A stretch of DNA of 64,000 nucleotides, taken from positions 248,001-312,000 of the forward strand of contig JARUPY010000397.1 of assembly GCA_029817715.1 (NCBI GenBank), read 5' to 3'. The DNA is from Melastoma dodecandrum (Eukaryota > Streptophyta > Magnoliopsida > Myrtales > Melastomataceae). Position 1 is the first letter of the stretch, and every line of letters begins with the position of its first letter. The notes under the pieces are model-generated. The model worked only from the letters and a program-made list of their open reading frames with translations, was not told where the DNA came from and made no database searches. The position numbers were made by a program, and so were the translations under genes. Shown piece by piece: positions 24,073 through 36,636 of this stretch.

Positions 24073-27000
24073 CTATTGTACATTATCCCTCAGAAAGTGA
24101 TGTCTGAGTTTGATATGCTTCGATCGGGAGTGATATACTGGATTCTTAGCTAGGCTAATAGCACTAGTATTATCACATTTGATCGGTATTTTTGTAAATG
24201 AGTGACCGTAGTCCTCAAGTTGTTGTTTCATCCACAGGAGTTGCGCACAGCAGCTTGCAGCTGCTCTGTACTCGGCTTCTGCAGTGGATAGGGCAACAAA
24301 AGTCTGCTTATTGGAAAACCATGAAATCAACATGTTTCCCATGAGCTGACAAGTACCACTTGTACTTTTTCTGTCTACCTTACTTCCTGCGAAGTCTGCA
24401 TCAGAATATCTATTCAGATCAAACTTTGATTTCTTTGAATACCAGATGCCAAGGTTTACAGAACCCTGTAGATATCTAAAGATCCTCTTGACCGCAGTCA
24501 TGTGAGATTCTTTAGGTGCTGATTGAAATCTAGCACAGAGGCACACACTAAATAGTATGTCTGGTCTAGAAGCTGTAAGGTACAGAAGGGAGCCTATCAT
24601 GCTTCTGTAGAGCTTACTATCCACTTCTTTACCGTTTTCGTCTTTGTCCAATTGAGTGTTTGTACCCATTGGTGTAGACAAAGATTTCGTGCCTTCTAGG
24701 CCGAATTTCTTCAGAAGCTGCTTAGTGTACTTTTCTTGGTGTAAGAATGTACCTTCTACAGTTTGCTGAATTTGTAAACCAAGGAAGAACGTGAGTTCTC
24801 CATCATGCTCATCTCAAACTCACTTGTCATGAGTTTGGAGAATTCATCACAGAGCGTTTCATCAGTTGATCCAAAGATAATGTCATCGACATAGATCTGG
24901 ACAACAATGAGATGATTGCTTCTGTGTTTGAGAAAGAGAGTGGTATCTACTCTTCCTCTATTGTAGCCCTTTTCGACAAGAAAGGAGCTAAGTTTCTCAT
25001 ACCATGCTCTAGGAGCCTGTTTAAGACCGTACAGAGCTTTGGAGAGTTTATAGACATAGTTTCTGTGTTGCAGATCCTCGAAACCAGGAGGTCGACTTAC
25101 GTAGACCTCTTCTTTGATTTCTCCATTGAGGAATGCACTTTTTACGTCCATTTGATACAGCTTAAGGTTGTTAAAGCAAGCATAGGCTAATAACATTCGT
25201 ATTGCCTCGAGACGAGCTACAGGAGCAAATGTCTCATCAAAGTCGATACCCTCTTGTTGAGAATACCCTTTTGCAACGAGTCGAACCTTATTCCTCACAA
25301 TAATGCCGGACTCATTTAGTTTGTTCCTGAAAACCCATTTAGTTCCAATGATGGAACGGTTGTCAGGTTTAGGAACAAGTGTCCATACTTTGCTTCTTTC
25401 AAATTGATTAAGCTCATCTTGCATAGCAAGTATCCAATCTGGATCATTGAGAGCTTCATCGATATTCTCTGGCTCTTTCTGTAATAGAAAGGCAGAGTGT
25501 TCATAGAAAGCATTCACAGAACGTCTTGTCTGTATGCCTCTGTTAAGATCTCCTATGACTTGGTCTATAAGATGTCGTCTTTGATAAAGAGCAGGTGCTC
25601 TAATATCACTTTGTTGATTATTCTGAGAATGTTCTTCAGAATTGTCATTTGTTTGTTCAAGATCATTTTTAGATTCATGAACAGAGGGTTCACCCATCTC
25701 TTTCGTAGAGGGTGGAGGTTCTACAGCATCTTCTGTAGGTTCTTGAGATATAACATCTCTTGTAATGATAATAGGAAGGTCATTAATTTTTACATTAATA
25801 GACTCCTCTATAGTAGAAGTTCTTTTGTTCAGAACTCTATAAGTTTTGCTAGACACAGAGTATCCAAGAAAGATGCCCTCATCTGTCTTAGCTTCAACCT
25901 TTCCTAGATTGTCCTTAGAATGTCTCAAGATGAAACATGGACTTCCAAATGAGTGGAAATAGGAGATGTTCGGTTTTCTCCCCCTGTATAGTTGATAGGG
26001 AGTTTTCTCAAGTATGGGTCCGAGTAGAACCCTATTTGATATGTAGCAGGCTGTATTAACACCTTCTGCCCATAGGTTCTGTGGAGCAGAGCTCTCACAC
26101 ATCATGGTTCTAGCCATGTCTATTAGAGTTTTATTTTTCCATTCTACTACTCCATTCTGTTGAGGAGTATAAGGAGCAGAAAAATTGTGATCGATACCAT
26201 GTTCGTCACAGAAAGTAGTGAAGTCATGGTTTTCAAACTCAGTACCATGATCCGTTCTTATAGCTTTTACAGAAGATCCAATTTCATTCTGTAGTTTCTT
26301 AGCTAGCTTAATGAAAGTTTCAAAAGCATCGCTCTTGTGAGTTAGAAATTTAACCCACGTGTATCTAGAGTAGTCATCAACCACAGCTAGACAGTACCTT
26401 CTACCGCCGATACTTTGAACTCTAGTAGGTCCGAATAGATCCATATGTAGAAGTTCGAGAGGTTGAGAAGTAGAAACTTCATTCTTGGCTTTGAATGAAG
26501 ATTTAGTTTGTTTTCCAAGTGAACATGCTTCACAGAAGCTGTCATGCTCAAAACGGATATTGGGTAATCCCTTAACCAAATCCTTTTTCACAAGCTTGGA
26601 TAACAATTTGAAGTTGGAGTGTCCCAACCTTCTATGCCATAGTAGGCTTTCATCTTTGACTGTCAGAAGGCAGTTTTCTGTAGTACAGAAGCTATTCTGA
26701 GTCAAGGTATAGATGTTCCTCTTACGAGTCCCGATGAAGCGAACTTCATTCTTTAGGATTCCGGAACACTTGTCTTGATCAAAAATTATTTTATAACCTT
26801 TGTCACAAAGCTGGCTAATGCTCAGCAAATTATGTTTGAGTTCTGTAACTAACAGAACCTCATCGATGACCATGGAGTCAGAACTTCCAATGGTACCTTT
26901 GCCAATGACAGAGCCTTTGCTATTGTCACCGAATCCACATTGTAGAGTCAGTTGAGAAAATTTGGATGGATCTCCGATCATGTGCCTGGAGCATCCACTA

Positions 27001-27240
27001 TCCAGATACCATTCACTTTCAACAGTTTCTATTTGAAAGCAGGTATTAAGTTCATTTTGAGCTTCTGTGTGAGCTGTGAGGCACATGAGTGCTTCCTCAT
27101 CATCAGAATCATCAAGTTCTGCCCAAGTAGCTATTGCTTTCTTGAACTTGTGTTTAGGAGAAGGTTTCTCCTTTTCTTTAAGTAAAGGACATTCTATATT
27201 GTAATGCCCTTTCTTTTTGCATTTATAACATGTGACCGAT
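24073..27240 (-). pseudogene. pol: Sirevirus-type pol: zinc knuckle, protease, integrase, RT, RNase H, with one frameshift
   Basis: The frame runs from the gag zinc knuckle (CX2CX4HX4C, codons 27230-27189) through protease (DSG in [11 protein letters not shown]), integrase (HRRLGH...CEAC zinc finger; core D in MDLFGP, D in RTDHGTEF, E in QQNGVVEW) and reverse transcriptase (KSAFLNGE, then YVDD at about 24893-24882). Near 24800 a one-base shift ends this frame at 24756. RNase H continues in another frame to 24073 (YSDADFAG, ALSTAEAEY, ending LRDNVQ). The usual Arg after the integrase Glu (ER) is Trp here (EW). The frameshift separates RNase H from RT, so this copy probably cannot make full-length polyprotein. 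Confidence 0.93.
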
Positions 27241-27312
27241 TTTGGTCCATGTGATTTTGGCTTTTCTTATTGAAGCGCTTTTTGGAGGCGAACCGCAAAA
27301 GGCGTTTAGCTA

Positions 27313-28053
27313 TCATTGCGAGTTCATCATCCGAATCAGCTTCTGTTTCACCATCCGAACCTTCTGTAGGTCTTCTGATGCTCTGAAAGCAATGGGTGCT
27401 CTCTTTATATCTGGTTGAGAGGATCTTTCCATCTCATACGAGATTAAGGAGCTCATCAACTGATATAGTCGAAGAGTAGAGAGGTCTTTAGCTTCCTCTA
27501 TAGCCGTTTTCTTGGCTTCCCATGATTTGGGTAGAATGCGCAGAACCTTTCGAACTAGTTCAGAGTTTTGATAGGTTTTGCCCAAATGCGTTAGGGCATC
27601 AACAAGAAGATTGAGTCTTTGGAACATCTGTTCTACAGATTCATCAGCCTTCATAGTAAAATTTTCATATTGGTGAATTAAGAAATTCACCTTAGTTTCT
27701 CTTATCTGGTCTGTCCCAGTGTACATGGTGACAAGTTTATCCCAGATTTCCTTGTCCGAAGTGCAAGTTAAAACTTTGACGAATTCACCTTCTGACATAG
27801 CATTGAACATCAAATACTTTGCCGTTTTAGTGAGTCGTCTGATCTTAAGGTATTCCCGTGTAGGATGACCTTCTCGATCAAATCGTTGGTTCTCTGGTAT
27901 AGAAGGTAGACCATCTTCTATATAAGACCATAAGTCTTCGTCAATAGCATCAACGAATGCGCTCATTCGAATTTTCCAATAGGAAAAATTCTTACCATCG
28001 AAAATGGGAGGATTCCCAACATGTGGTTTAGGCACATTATAGTTTTCAGCCAT
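27313..28053 (-). pseudogene. gag: Sirevirus-type gag (UBN2/Retrotran_gag type), 3' part frameshifted
   Basis: The capsid-type protein starts MAENYNVPKPHVGNPPIFDG and carries the copia gag signatures NFSYWKIRM, EIWDKL and ETKVNFLIHQYENF. The open frame stops at 27313. About 20 codons before that, the expected acidic linker (SDGETEADSDDELAM) continues in a different frame. A second frame change occurs before the zinc knuckle (27230-27189), which is in frame with pol. There are thus two small indels between about 27390 and 27240. Gag packages the element's RNA in virus-like particles; this copy would make a truncated form. Confidence 0.88.
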
Positions 28054-28601
28054 GTGTTCGATTCGTATATAGTATTACGCTTCTATAGAATAAGACGTTG
28101 ACGAATAAAGAATAGAACCTCAACAAAGAAGCAAGCTTCTATTGGGTAGAAGTCAGTCGTCAAGTCAACAATCAGGCCTCTGTTAAATAGACCACGAGTG
28201 TTAATATGAAAAGTGAGAATCAGCTATCAGGTAACAAGTGTTGGATTCGCAGTGCAGCAGGCTTCTGCAGAAAATGCCAACTGTGATGTTTACAGAAAGT
28301 ATGCTTCTGTAGAATGTACCGTAGGCTTCTACAAAGTAGAGCAACAAATCGTTTCTCACATAACAAGGTGCTTCTGTGGAACAGGAGTTAAATTCGGATA
28401 GAGCGTAAGCTTCTACAGAATAGAACTATGTAGAGATTCACAGAGCTTAAAGCTTCTGTGCAGTAGCAGGTTGATTCTGATAGAGCGTAGGCTTCTACAT
28501 AATAGCAACAATCACAGAGCTAATAGCTTCTGCGGAGAAGAACATGTAGCTGGTAAGAGCATTTCAAGGATCTACAACAAGCTGTTAAGCCTCTGTTGAC
28601 A

Positions 28602-28616
28602 CCTGCTTTGATACCA
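28602..28616 (-). promoter_or_regulatory. Primer-binding site (initiator-Met tRNA type)
   Basis: Two bases inside the 5' LTR (right LTR; sense strand is minus) the sequence reads TGGTATCAAAGCAGG. Plant copia elements primed by tRNA-iMet carry TGGTATCAGAGC here, so one of the first 12 positions differs (A for G). Confidence 0.85.
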
Positions 28617-28618
28617 AT

Positions 28619-30657
28619 TGTTACACTAAGAGGGGAGGTGAATTAGTGTTAATCTCCAAATTCGGATTTTAACGCTTTTTCGTTTTACCCCGCAGCGGAA
28701 GAAAGCTTCTGTTTAACAGAACCGTAGATAGGTTTCTGTACAACAGAACGTTCAAGTGTGTTCGAAATTTGTCTGATTGGACACAAGTATTTTTATAGTG
28801 GTTTAGCAAATTGCTTACATCCACTCTTCACCCAGATATTTGGATGGTTTCCACTCAAATGTATCTCTGTACAAATTTCACAAATGATTGCAACTGAAAT
28901 CAGATCCAAAGGTTCTGTACAATAGAGGCTTGAGTGGCAGAGCACAGACCAGAAGGTTCTGTACCGTAGAGGCTCGTTATGTAGTACAAACCCGAAAGTT
29001 CTGTACTATAGTAACTTAGGCTCAATACAGACCAGAAGGTTTTGTATCGTAGTAAGTTCGGCACAACACAGACCAGAGGGTTCTGTGTCGAAGTAGCTTA
29101 GGCACAACACTGACCAGAAGGTTCTGTGTTAGATGTGTTAACCTTCTATAGCACAGATCAAAAGATTTTGTACTGTAAACGTCAACCTTCTATAGAACAG
29201 ATCCAAGGATTCTGTATCACAGAAGGTATAGCACAGACCGTAAGGTTCTGTACCAAGAATGTGTCAATCTTTAACAAACCAAAATGGTTCGTATTAGAAA
29301 TGACTTGAGTTATGTACAGACCATAAGGTTCCACACTAGAGTATATTCAGACCTTAAGGTTCTGCTCTACAGGAGGTTGTACAGATCCGAAGATTCTGCA
29401 CTACAGGAGGTTGCACACATTAACGTGACTAACAAGGTAGCAAATGCGCAATCCCTCAAGGATAACGACTTCGTGGCGTACCCCACGCGAGTACATAGCG
29501 AACCCTACGCAAGGAGACAACGTTCCCTTTGTCTTAGGGTGGACAACGTATCCTTTGTCCTAGGATGAACAGCGTGCCCTTTGTCCTGGGGTGACAGCCT
29601 TCCTCCTGTCCTAAGGTGACAGCCTTCCTCCTGACCTAAGGTGACAACCTTCCTCTTGTCCTGAAGTTCCTGCACACAGAGCTCTACACAACAGAAGCTG
29701 GTTAGTCCCTCACCTTCTGTGCTCCCGAGGTTCAGCCCTTCTCTCCGACCCGCTGCACGTTGATCACACGACCTCCAGCCGTGCCTCCTGCCAACGTGTC
29801 CTGCAGCTTCTAGTCGAGTCCCTCAAGCCCCCGAGTCACTCTCCTAAAAGGTTTCACCAACGATGCTGCTTCCGCCGGTAGTGCTCCTCGTGTGACTAAC
29901 TTCGAACGAACAAAAGAATGAAGAAACTAAAGCTCACGTTCTCTTTCAGAATGGAAGAAGGGAAAATGAATGTTTAGTAATTTTGATTGAGAGAGCGTGG
30001 CCTATTTATATACGCAAAAGGATAAAATGCAAAAGGTAAAAATATAAATCAATAATCTGTAAAATAAGAAATAAGAATTAGTTTACAAAATAGTAGAATG
30101 ATATACACGTGCATTCATTTAACAAGGAAGATAATTATATCAAAATAAAATAAGAATATGATAGTTTCCCTAAATAATGCAGCACAGAAGGAATCGCAGA
30201 AGGTTCTGATCGATAACCTTCTACTGATGGAAATAATCGAAGATTTATTTCCATTGGGGTAAAGGTTTGTTCCATCCTGACAAAGACACACATGAGGATG
30301 TATCTGGACAGGTGGTGGTGTTTTGCAACCAAATAAACGGTCATGTAGAGGTCGAGTAAGCTTACAGAAGCCTGTAGACCATCTAGTAGAACCTTTCCAT
30401 ATATAGAGCGATACATTTCCTTCTATAAGAAATATTATCTCTAATATAATTATTTGGAAACCAAATCGATATATTTCGACCAGATAATCATCTAGATCGA
30501 TAGGATTGTATTTCATAATTAAATAATCATCAACTAATCATTTAATTACAAAAATGATTCTTACACAAGGTCCTCAACATGAGAAGCTTCGATAGAATAG
30601 AATATTCGACCTTCTGTAGAACAGAGGGTCCGGTTCATCATTAAAACCGTCCCAACA
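28619..30657 (-). repeat. Right LTR (5' LTR of the Sirevirus-type element)
   Basis: 2,039 bp, near-identical to the left LTR. The main length difference lies in the short tandem block (29575-29665 here, 19512-19640 on the left). TATA box TATAAATA is at 30010-30003 on the sense strand. Perfect GAAnnTTC dyads occur at 28952, 29117, 30199 and 30583. The CA end at 30657 is followed by the ATTTC duplication. Confidence 0.95.
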
Positions 30658-30662
30658 ATTTC
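30658..30662. repeat. Target-site duplication, right (ATTTC)
   Basis: Identical to 18558-18562. It sits 10 bases upstream of an acceptor-like cccag (30668-30672), so the element landed in an intron of the GDSL relic. Confidence 0.95.
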
Positions 30663-30672
30663 ACTTTCCCAG

Positions 30673-31190
30673 AGAATGGCCGAGCTAGGGGCAAAGAAGT
30701 TCATTGTGAGGGGAATGCCGAAGATAAGTTGCCTCTCCCCATTCTTTAAGGTAATCAAGCAACAGTGTGATGAACTCGGGAAGGAAATCATCCCGTCGTA
30801 CAATGCCCGGCTACTCAAACCCCTGGACAGCCTAAAAGCCGAGTATGGCATCCTTTACACAATAATAATGCCCGAGAAGATCGAAATAAGCACAGTCGCA
30901 GTAGAAATCGGTACAGATCCATGGTAGACTATCGTCTAAATGCAGCACGAAATACGACACTGACTCGACATGTTGCAGGATCAAAATTCACCTATGAGCC
31001 GTGCTGTGAGATTAATGACTTCGGGGGTCGCATCAAGGACTCGGAGCCCTGCAAGAACAGAGACGACTACCTGCATTTTGACGCTGCTCACCTGACCCAA
31101 GTATTTCACAAGTTCGTAGCGGATCGCTACTTTGACAGGATGGGCAGAACGTGCAAGCCATATTCCATCTTTGAGCTTTCTGCGATGTAG
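30673..31190 (+). pseudogene. GDSL esterase/lipase fragment, 3' piece
   Basis: After acceptor cccag the sequence reads RMAELGAKKFIVRGMPKISC, then PFFKVIKQQCDELGKEI and NARLLKPLDSLKAEYG. This is the GDSL-lipase segment after the oxyanion Asn block. A last exon from 30979 (acceptor ttgcag) reads YEPCCEINDFGG, then PCKNRDDYLHFDAAHLTQ, and ends ELSAM with TAG at 31188-31190. The catalytic Asp and His (D-x-x-H, in DAAH) are retained, but the usual DAFHPTE motif has changed. The donor of the first piece is unclear (near 30896-30912). A segment normally between GNDY and RMAELGAKK seems to be missing. With the damaged 5' half at 18251-18443 this is a pseudogene. Confidence 0.75.
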
Positions 31191-32370
31191 GAAGTATTGT
31201 GGATACTCTGTTCAAGATGTCGTAGTTTGGATACATGAAGATCATTAATGTGATAATCTAACTCATCATAAATTATAATGACTGTATAGGTTTCGATGTA
31301 TCTACTAGTGATTCCCAGGTTCCCACTCGAAAAAAAGCGCAGCCCATCTCTAACAAGAACTAAATCCAATGACCTTATTGTTTACATGTAAACTGATTCT
31401 GAGTTCATGAACCTAATGCCCATGAAGTTCATTGGATTAGAAAGATACTAAAGGAGAAAATTATGAGCTCTTCAATAAGATTGATGCGTTGACAAGCTTA
31501 GTGTGGACATTCGAGATAGATAGGTTTATCATGGACACTTGGCCTCCATGGACTTCAACGGGTCGATCAAGTAAAATACTACCATTAATTTCGGGTAATG
31601 ATGTTTGCAAGTGAATAAAATGGTTGAAGCTTCATTTCAGCACATGACAATAATTGACAACGGTTTAATATTAATTTCAACACATGTTTAATGATTCAGA
31701 AGTGGTTCTATCGATTTGATTTCCACATGTTCCTTCAAGGGGTAGGATAAATAGTTTGATTACCATCAAAATAAGACACAAACAATCACTTCAACCTTAC
31801 ATAGGAGCATTTCGTTATCTTCCCTTGTACGTAACTGTGTTTTGTTTTTTAATGGAAGTCTTGATTTCATTTGTTATATCATCTGGAAATGAATCAATAC
31901 TTGTATATGGCAACCATCTTCTCAGACCAACGAAGAACACATCATCGGTGACCCTACATTTGGAAACCAATGAGGATTTTGCAGAGTAAAGCAGGTCGCC
32001 TTCATACTCGACTCCCTCTCATGCTCTTCAGACACCTTACGGTGGTCTGGTAAACTAAATTTAGAAGCGACAGACCATCGCCTACTGAAGCATAGTTTTT
32101 CTTATGCATATTAAATCTCTGCATTGTGACACTCGTCGACAGATGAGGTAATACAGGTGTTAGTCGACCTACGATGTGGTTTTAGTTTTCTCGCATTCAC
32201 GGCAGGACATTGTTATTCTTGCAGTGGGATGAGCGACTAAAGTTTATTAAGATTCTTGGCAGCAGCACCGCAAGTATCTGCAAATGATACCCAGCCAACA
32301 AGGGGTATTTACACAATAAGATGTTTGGAGTGTATATATACAAAAAGTTCTACAAAACTCGAGCTCAACC
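31191..32370. other. Spacer between the GDSL relic and the ABCG gene
   Basis: AT-rich DNA with no frame I can assign. The right part is the presumed 3' UTR of the minus-strand ABCG gene, whose stop is at 32371. No RNA gene or repeat ends were noticed. Confidence 0.4.
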
Positions 32371-35300
32371 TCATTTTTTCTGGAAAATCAGCATGCCGAA
32401 GAATGCTATCCCCCGGAATAGCACCCCGATAAACATGAGTATACATAAACAGGTGCCCCAGTTTTTTATGTCGAAATTATTTGTCGCGAGAGCGCCACAC
32501 CGTGTTATCAGCCACACGCCGTCGTACCTGCCACAGAAAGGCTTTACTGACTTGGTCGAGCGATCATTGAGGACGAAGCTTGTTTCTGGAGGGATTGCTT
32601 ACCGTTCTGAGGTCGCAATGATGAACGCTTGCAAAGCCCACCGAGGGTAGGTGAAGGTGGCAATGGTTCTCGAGATGTTACTGCCGTGCCGTGTCGCGAT
32701 GAGAGTCAAAATCACCGGGAGAAGGACTGACCACTGCAGCGTACCAGAAACACGGGCAAAACACAGGTTTAGCAGGCATTTGCTCATCACTTTGTACTAT
32801 TATTGGCTTGAAAGGTAGTGGCTTACGAGTTGGGCGGCACCAGCTTCAAAGAAAATGGCCAAGGCATAGGCGATACCGGTCACACAGTACACCAGGCACA
32901 ACAGGACGATGTAGTTGTCCACGAAGGTCGATCTTGGGTTGGTAAAAGTGTAGAACATGGAAAGGTAAACCACCGGCTTGATGGCTGTGTTGAAGTGGTC
33001 GATTGTGTCCTTTGCGAGAAAATAGGCCAGACTGCTCATACCAGACGCGCTCTCCCTCCAGTGCTGCAACTTCTCTTGCGAGAATGACCTCAGTGCCGCA
33101 ATTTGGCACAATAACGCTGGAATATAATGTATTCTTTGATTGAGAATGCGATGATGATTCCAGAGAAAGACAGATGTTTTAGGTTTCGGAGAACTTACAG
33201 ACAGCAATAATGGTATAAGTATACCCAGCCGCTCCAAAGGACTCGTCACCGCCCTTAGCTAGCGCTCCTAAACAGGCTCCGGCGAGCAACAGAATGACAT
33301 AGTCTACCGCTTGGATTCGAGCGTCTCGTAGCCTCTGTTTGCTGACCCTACACACAAATCACAGATCACATTGCCGAAGAATATCCAGTCCATATGGGAG
33401 CGGTCCTTATCCTTACCTAATACTCACCTTCCAAGGAAATATTTGTACTGCTGGAAGATATTCGGGGTCCTGCGATTCGACAAGTCCTTCGAGGAAAACA
33501 GGTTCAGACGGATCTTGTCCTGACGAATCTGCACGTGTGTCCTCATGTCTTGCCAGATCTCTCCGACGAAAGACTGAGCTTCCGCACTGGGCCTCGAAGG
33601 TGTACCCAGTCCTATAACACCTTCGTTGTTAGAAAACACCGCCTTGGCTTCGTCCCTCATATCCTTTGGAATTGTATACCCATTGTGAATCATCCATAAC
33701 ACGGGGAGCTCCTTGAAACCCACACTTGAGCTCGTACTTGTCTTCACTATGCCCTCCAAAACGTCGATGAAGTGATCAGGAGGGTTCACGTGATCCGGTA
33801 CTGTTATTCCATGACCAGCGAAGTAGTCCTCCGCTCTTCTGGCTGGACCGTGATACACAATGAGGCCTCCTTTGGCTAGGAGGATCAGGTCATCGAACAT
33901 CATGTAAAGCGAGTAGCTGGGTTGATGAACGACCATGCAGATATTTACTCCCTCGAGAGACTCGTGTTTAAGTGCTTTCAGTAGTAGCTGTGAGGACGCG
34001 CTGTCTAAACCAGATGTTGGCTCGTCCAGGATCAGAAGGGAAGGCTCCATAACCATTTCCAGCCCTACGTTGACTCTTTTCCTCTGGCCTCCCGAGATCC
34101 CTCGTTTCTCCACCGTTCCGACCAACGAGTCCCTCACTCCCTGCAATCCTAACGAATCGATCACTCTCTCGACCACGAGGACTTTGTCAGCTCGAGACAT
34201 TTTCGCGGGGAGCCTTCGTTTTCCCCAACACAAAACGAAAAATAGATGTTAGAAAGGACGATCTGCATTGGAAGTTGTGGCTGAGCGAGTAGTAATAAGT
34301 CCAGACCTGCATTTCGCACTGAACCAGAGATTTTCTTCGACAGTCAGATTCCCGTGGACGATATCGTCCTGAGGAACAAATCCTGTAATCTTCTTGTAGG
34401 AACGGATGGAGTCCTGCTTCCCATTGATCAAAATCAAACCTGTCGTGGAGCAACCTACTGTTTTCCCTGCTAGTGCGGACAGGAATGATGTTTTCCCGGC
34501 ACCTGATGGACCCATCACAGCGGCGATCCTTCCGGGTTTAAGGCTTCCGGTCACACATCGAAGCAAATGTTTCTTCTTTGCTTTCAAAGTTAAGGTCAGA
34601 TCCTTGAACGACACCTCAATGAGCGGCCGTTTCCTAACGTCTGAATTCATGGGTTTCCTAACCATTCCGTCGAAAGAGAGATTCACATTATCGATCTCCT
34701 GAGCTTTCTCCTTCTCCAGTTGCTCATACGCATAGTGAAAGATCTGAGTATTTGTATTCAAGTCCTTTACTTTCCGCACCTTCTCCTTCTTCTTCTTCTT
34801 GTTACTACTTCCGCCGTCTTTAGCTTCGTCAAACTCGTCCTGCTCTATCTCGTGCGTAACCGAGCTCTTACTACTGTCCTGGCTCGTGATCTCAATTTGC
34901 ATGGGATCATAGAGATCTGTCCTCTGTAAATACCTTCGTGACAACCTGTTAGCATGCCTCCCCAGGGAGTCGTTTGCCGCTTTCCATCTTGGCTGTGCTT
35001 TGGCAGTCTCCTGTGCTCTTCTAGCTGCAGCCTCTCGGGATTTCGCCAACCTCTGGGCCCTTAATGCCAGGAATTGATCCGAGCAGTTGTAAAGGACGAG
35101 AAGAAAAGTAATCAACGCTGCCTGTATAACGAAATCATATTAATATTGATTAATGGTGTGCTCAGATTTACTGTGTGAGCAGATTCGAAGTCTGGAAACT
35201 CACGATTATCAGGATTCCATAGCGCTCAATGTTTTGATTTGCAGAATTTGCGTCGCACGAAACAAACCTCGAGCAAGCTGTACGAACATACACCGAATGG

Positions 35301-36636
35301 ATCGGAAATCACATTGACCAGATGTTAGTGCAAAATCACGGTACGAGTATCAAACTTACGCTGCTCTGACGTGGTTCCTAGCAGACAGTAATGCCTGAAA
35401 GAATGAAAGATCCCGATCAGCCATTTGTGAACAACAGCGGGCGGCCAAGAATAGGCCAATAAGGCGATGGAAGATTAACGCTGGCACAGAAGAAGGAAAA
35501 AATTAAATACCCACTATCGCAAGCGTATTCCTCAGTGGTAGTCGGGCAGTGAAAGCCCGATGAGCAGAACATCTCGCTGCTCCTACCGACATCGGCCCAG
35601 ATATCTGCCCCTCCGCAGGTATGATTTGGCCTGCCTTGAGGCAACTGGTAAGTATATCTGCCGAAACCGACCAACATTTTCAGATCCTGGATAAAAAGTT
35701 TAACTTGAAAAAACACTTTTAGAGGAGCAGACTCCTGAACAAGTTCTAAACTCACGGGTCGCATATCCCGGTCGTACTGTTTAGTGTTGACAGGGGGCAG
35801 TAGGCACCTAAGGGGCAGGCTGCGAGGAGCAAAGCTGTGAAATTCAGCAGATTCCTCGTGAAATGATATTTAACCGATGAACTAACATACTTACGGATCA
35901 TGCAGGTAAGACCGCGAGGGCAGAAGAACCCAGGACAGCAGGCCTGGCACTTATCGATCCTGGGCGGGACATCGTTCACATCTGCGAGATCAACCTGCTG
36001 ACCTATGCCTACGCTGCAGGCCCATCCAGGTTCGCAACCGGATATCCATGTGCTCAGATTACAATTCCTGTTTGGCTTCAAGTAAGTACTGCTCTGCGAG
36101 CCTTGAAACAGATCATTCAAGTAGAACTTCATCTCCGCAGCTGTGCACAGCCTTTGTCCGATATCTCCTGCGAATCCCTGTCACTCAGGAATCAACCGAA
36201 CCAAAACACAAAAGAAGAGCGACCGCATTGGGGCAGCACCTTGAGTTTGCTGAATGCAATTGGATATGAAACCCATGTTCGACGAGTAATTGAAGGCCTT
36301 GTTGAAATCCTCCGAACTGAAACGTCGAATCAACGCATACAAACCGCCGACTCAATGCCAAAAACGGATCATCCGAGTCCCAAATGACTGAGCACGTTAA
36401 GTAAAAACAAAAACCAACACTCACGGGTTCCTGACACAGAAGCTGGACTGGTTGCTGATCTCGTACCCCAGATTGGTGGTGAGGTTGGTGACTTTGTTGT
36501 ACACGAGCTGCGTCAGGATGGGAAGAGCGGCAGGGTTGTCGAACTGGGTGTAGTCATTCGTGTCCTGGCTAAACACCGCCGGAGCGAGGCAACATAGGAC
36601 GATGACCGCCCTCGTCACCTCCCACATCCTCATCAT
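32371..36636 (-). CDS. ABCG28: ABCG half-size transporter, ABCG24/28 (WBC25/29) type
   Basis: Thirteen GT-AG exons on the minus strand: 36636-36425, 36316-36240, 36167-35895, 35819-35756, 35657-35511, 35394-35360, 35277-35204, 35121-34307, 34213-33428, 33347-33199, 33116-32827, 32733-32603, 32527-32371. They join in frame to 1,069 aa, close to the family length of about 1,100. Order: signal peptide ([19 protein letters not shown]...FSQ), long Cys-rich extracytosolic region, one TM (~290-306), a Lys-rich linker, ABC ATPase (Walker A GPSGAGKT 498-505; signature SGGQ 606-609; Walker [13 protein letters not shown] with D629), then the ABC2 membrane domain ending FQKK. ABCG28-type proteins act in secretory or plasma-membrane export; the substrate is unknown here. 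ATG 36636 is chosen because it starts the signal peptide; an in-frame ATG at 36780 would add 48 residues. No damage seen. Confidence 0.93.

Larger units (their letters stand above)
18563..30657 (-). mobile_element. Ty1/copia LTR retrotransposon, Sirevirus-type, inserted in the GDSL lipase relic
   Basis: A complete 12,095-bp insertion bounded by TG...CA LTRs (18563-20621 and 28619-30657) with a perfect 5-bp duplication, ATTTC. Its sense strand is the minus strand: PBS (28616-28602), gag (from 28053), protease-integrase-RT-RNase H (to 24073), a third ORF (23182-21371), purine-rich tracts and the 3' LTR on the left. Integrase before RT makes it Ty1/copia. The LTRs of about 2 kb, an extra ORF after pol and several PPT-like tracts point to the Sirevirus genus. 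Frameshifts in gag and pol and stop codons in ORF3 suggest this copy is not autonomous, although its LTRs differ little by eye, so the insertion is fairly young. Confidence 0.95.
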
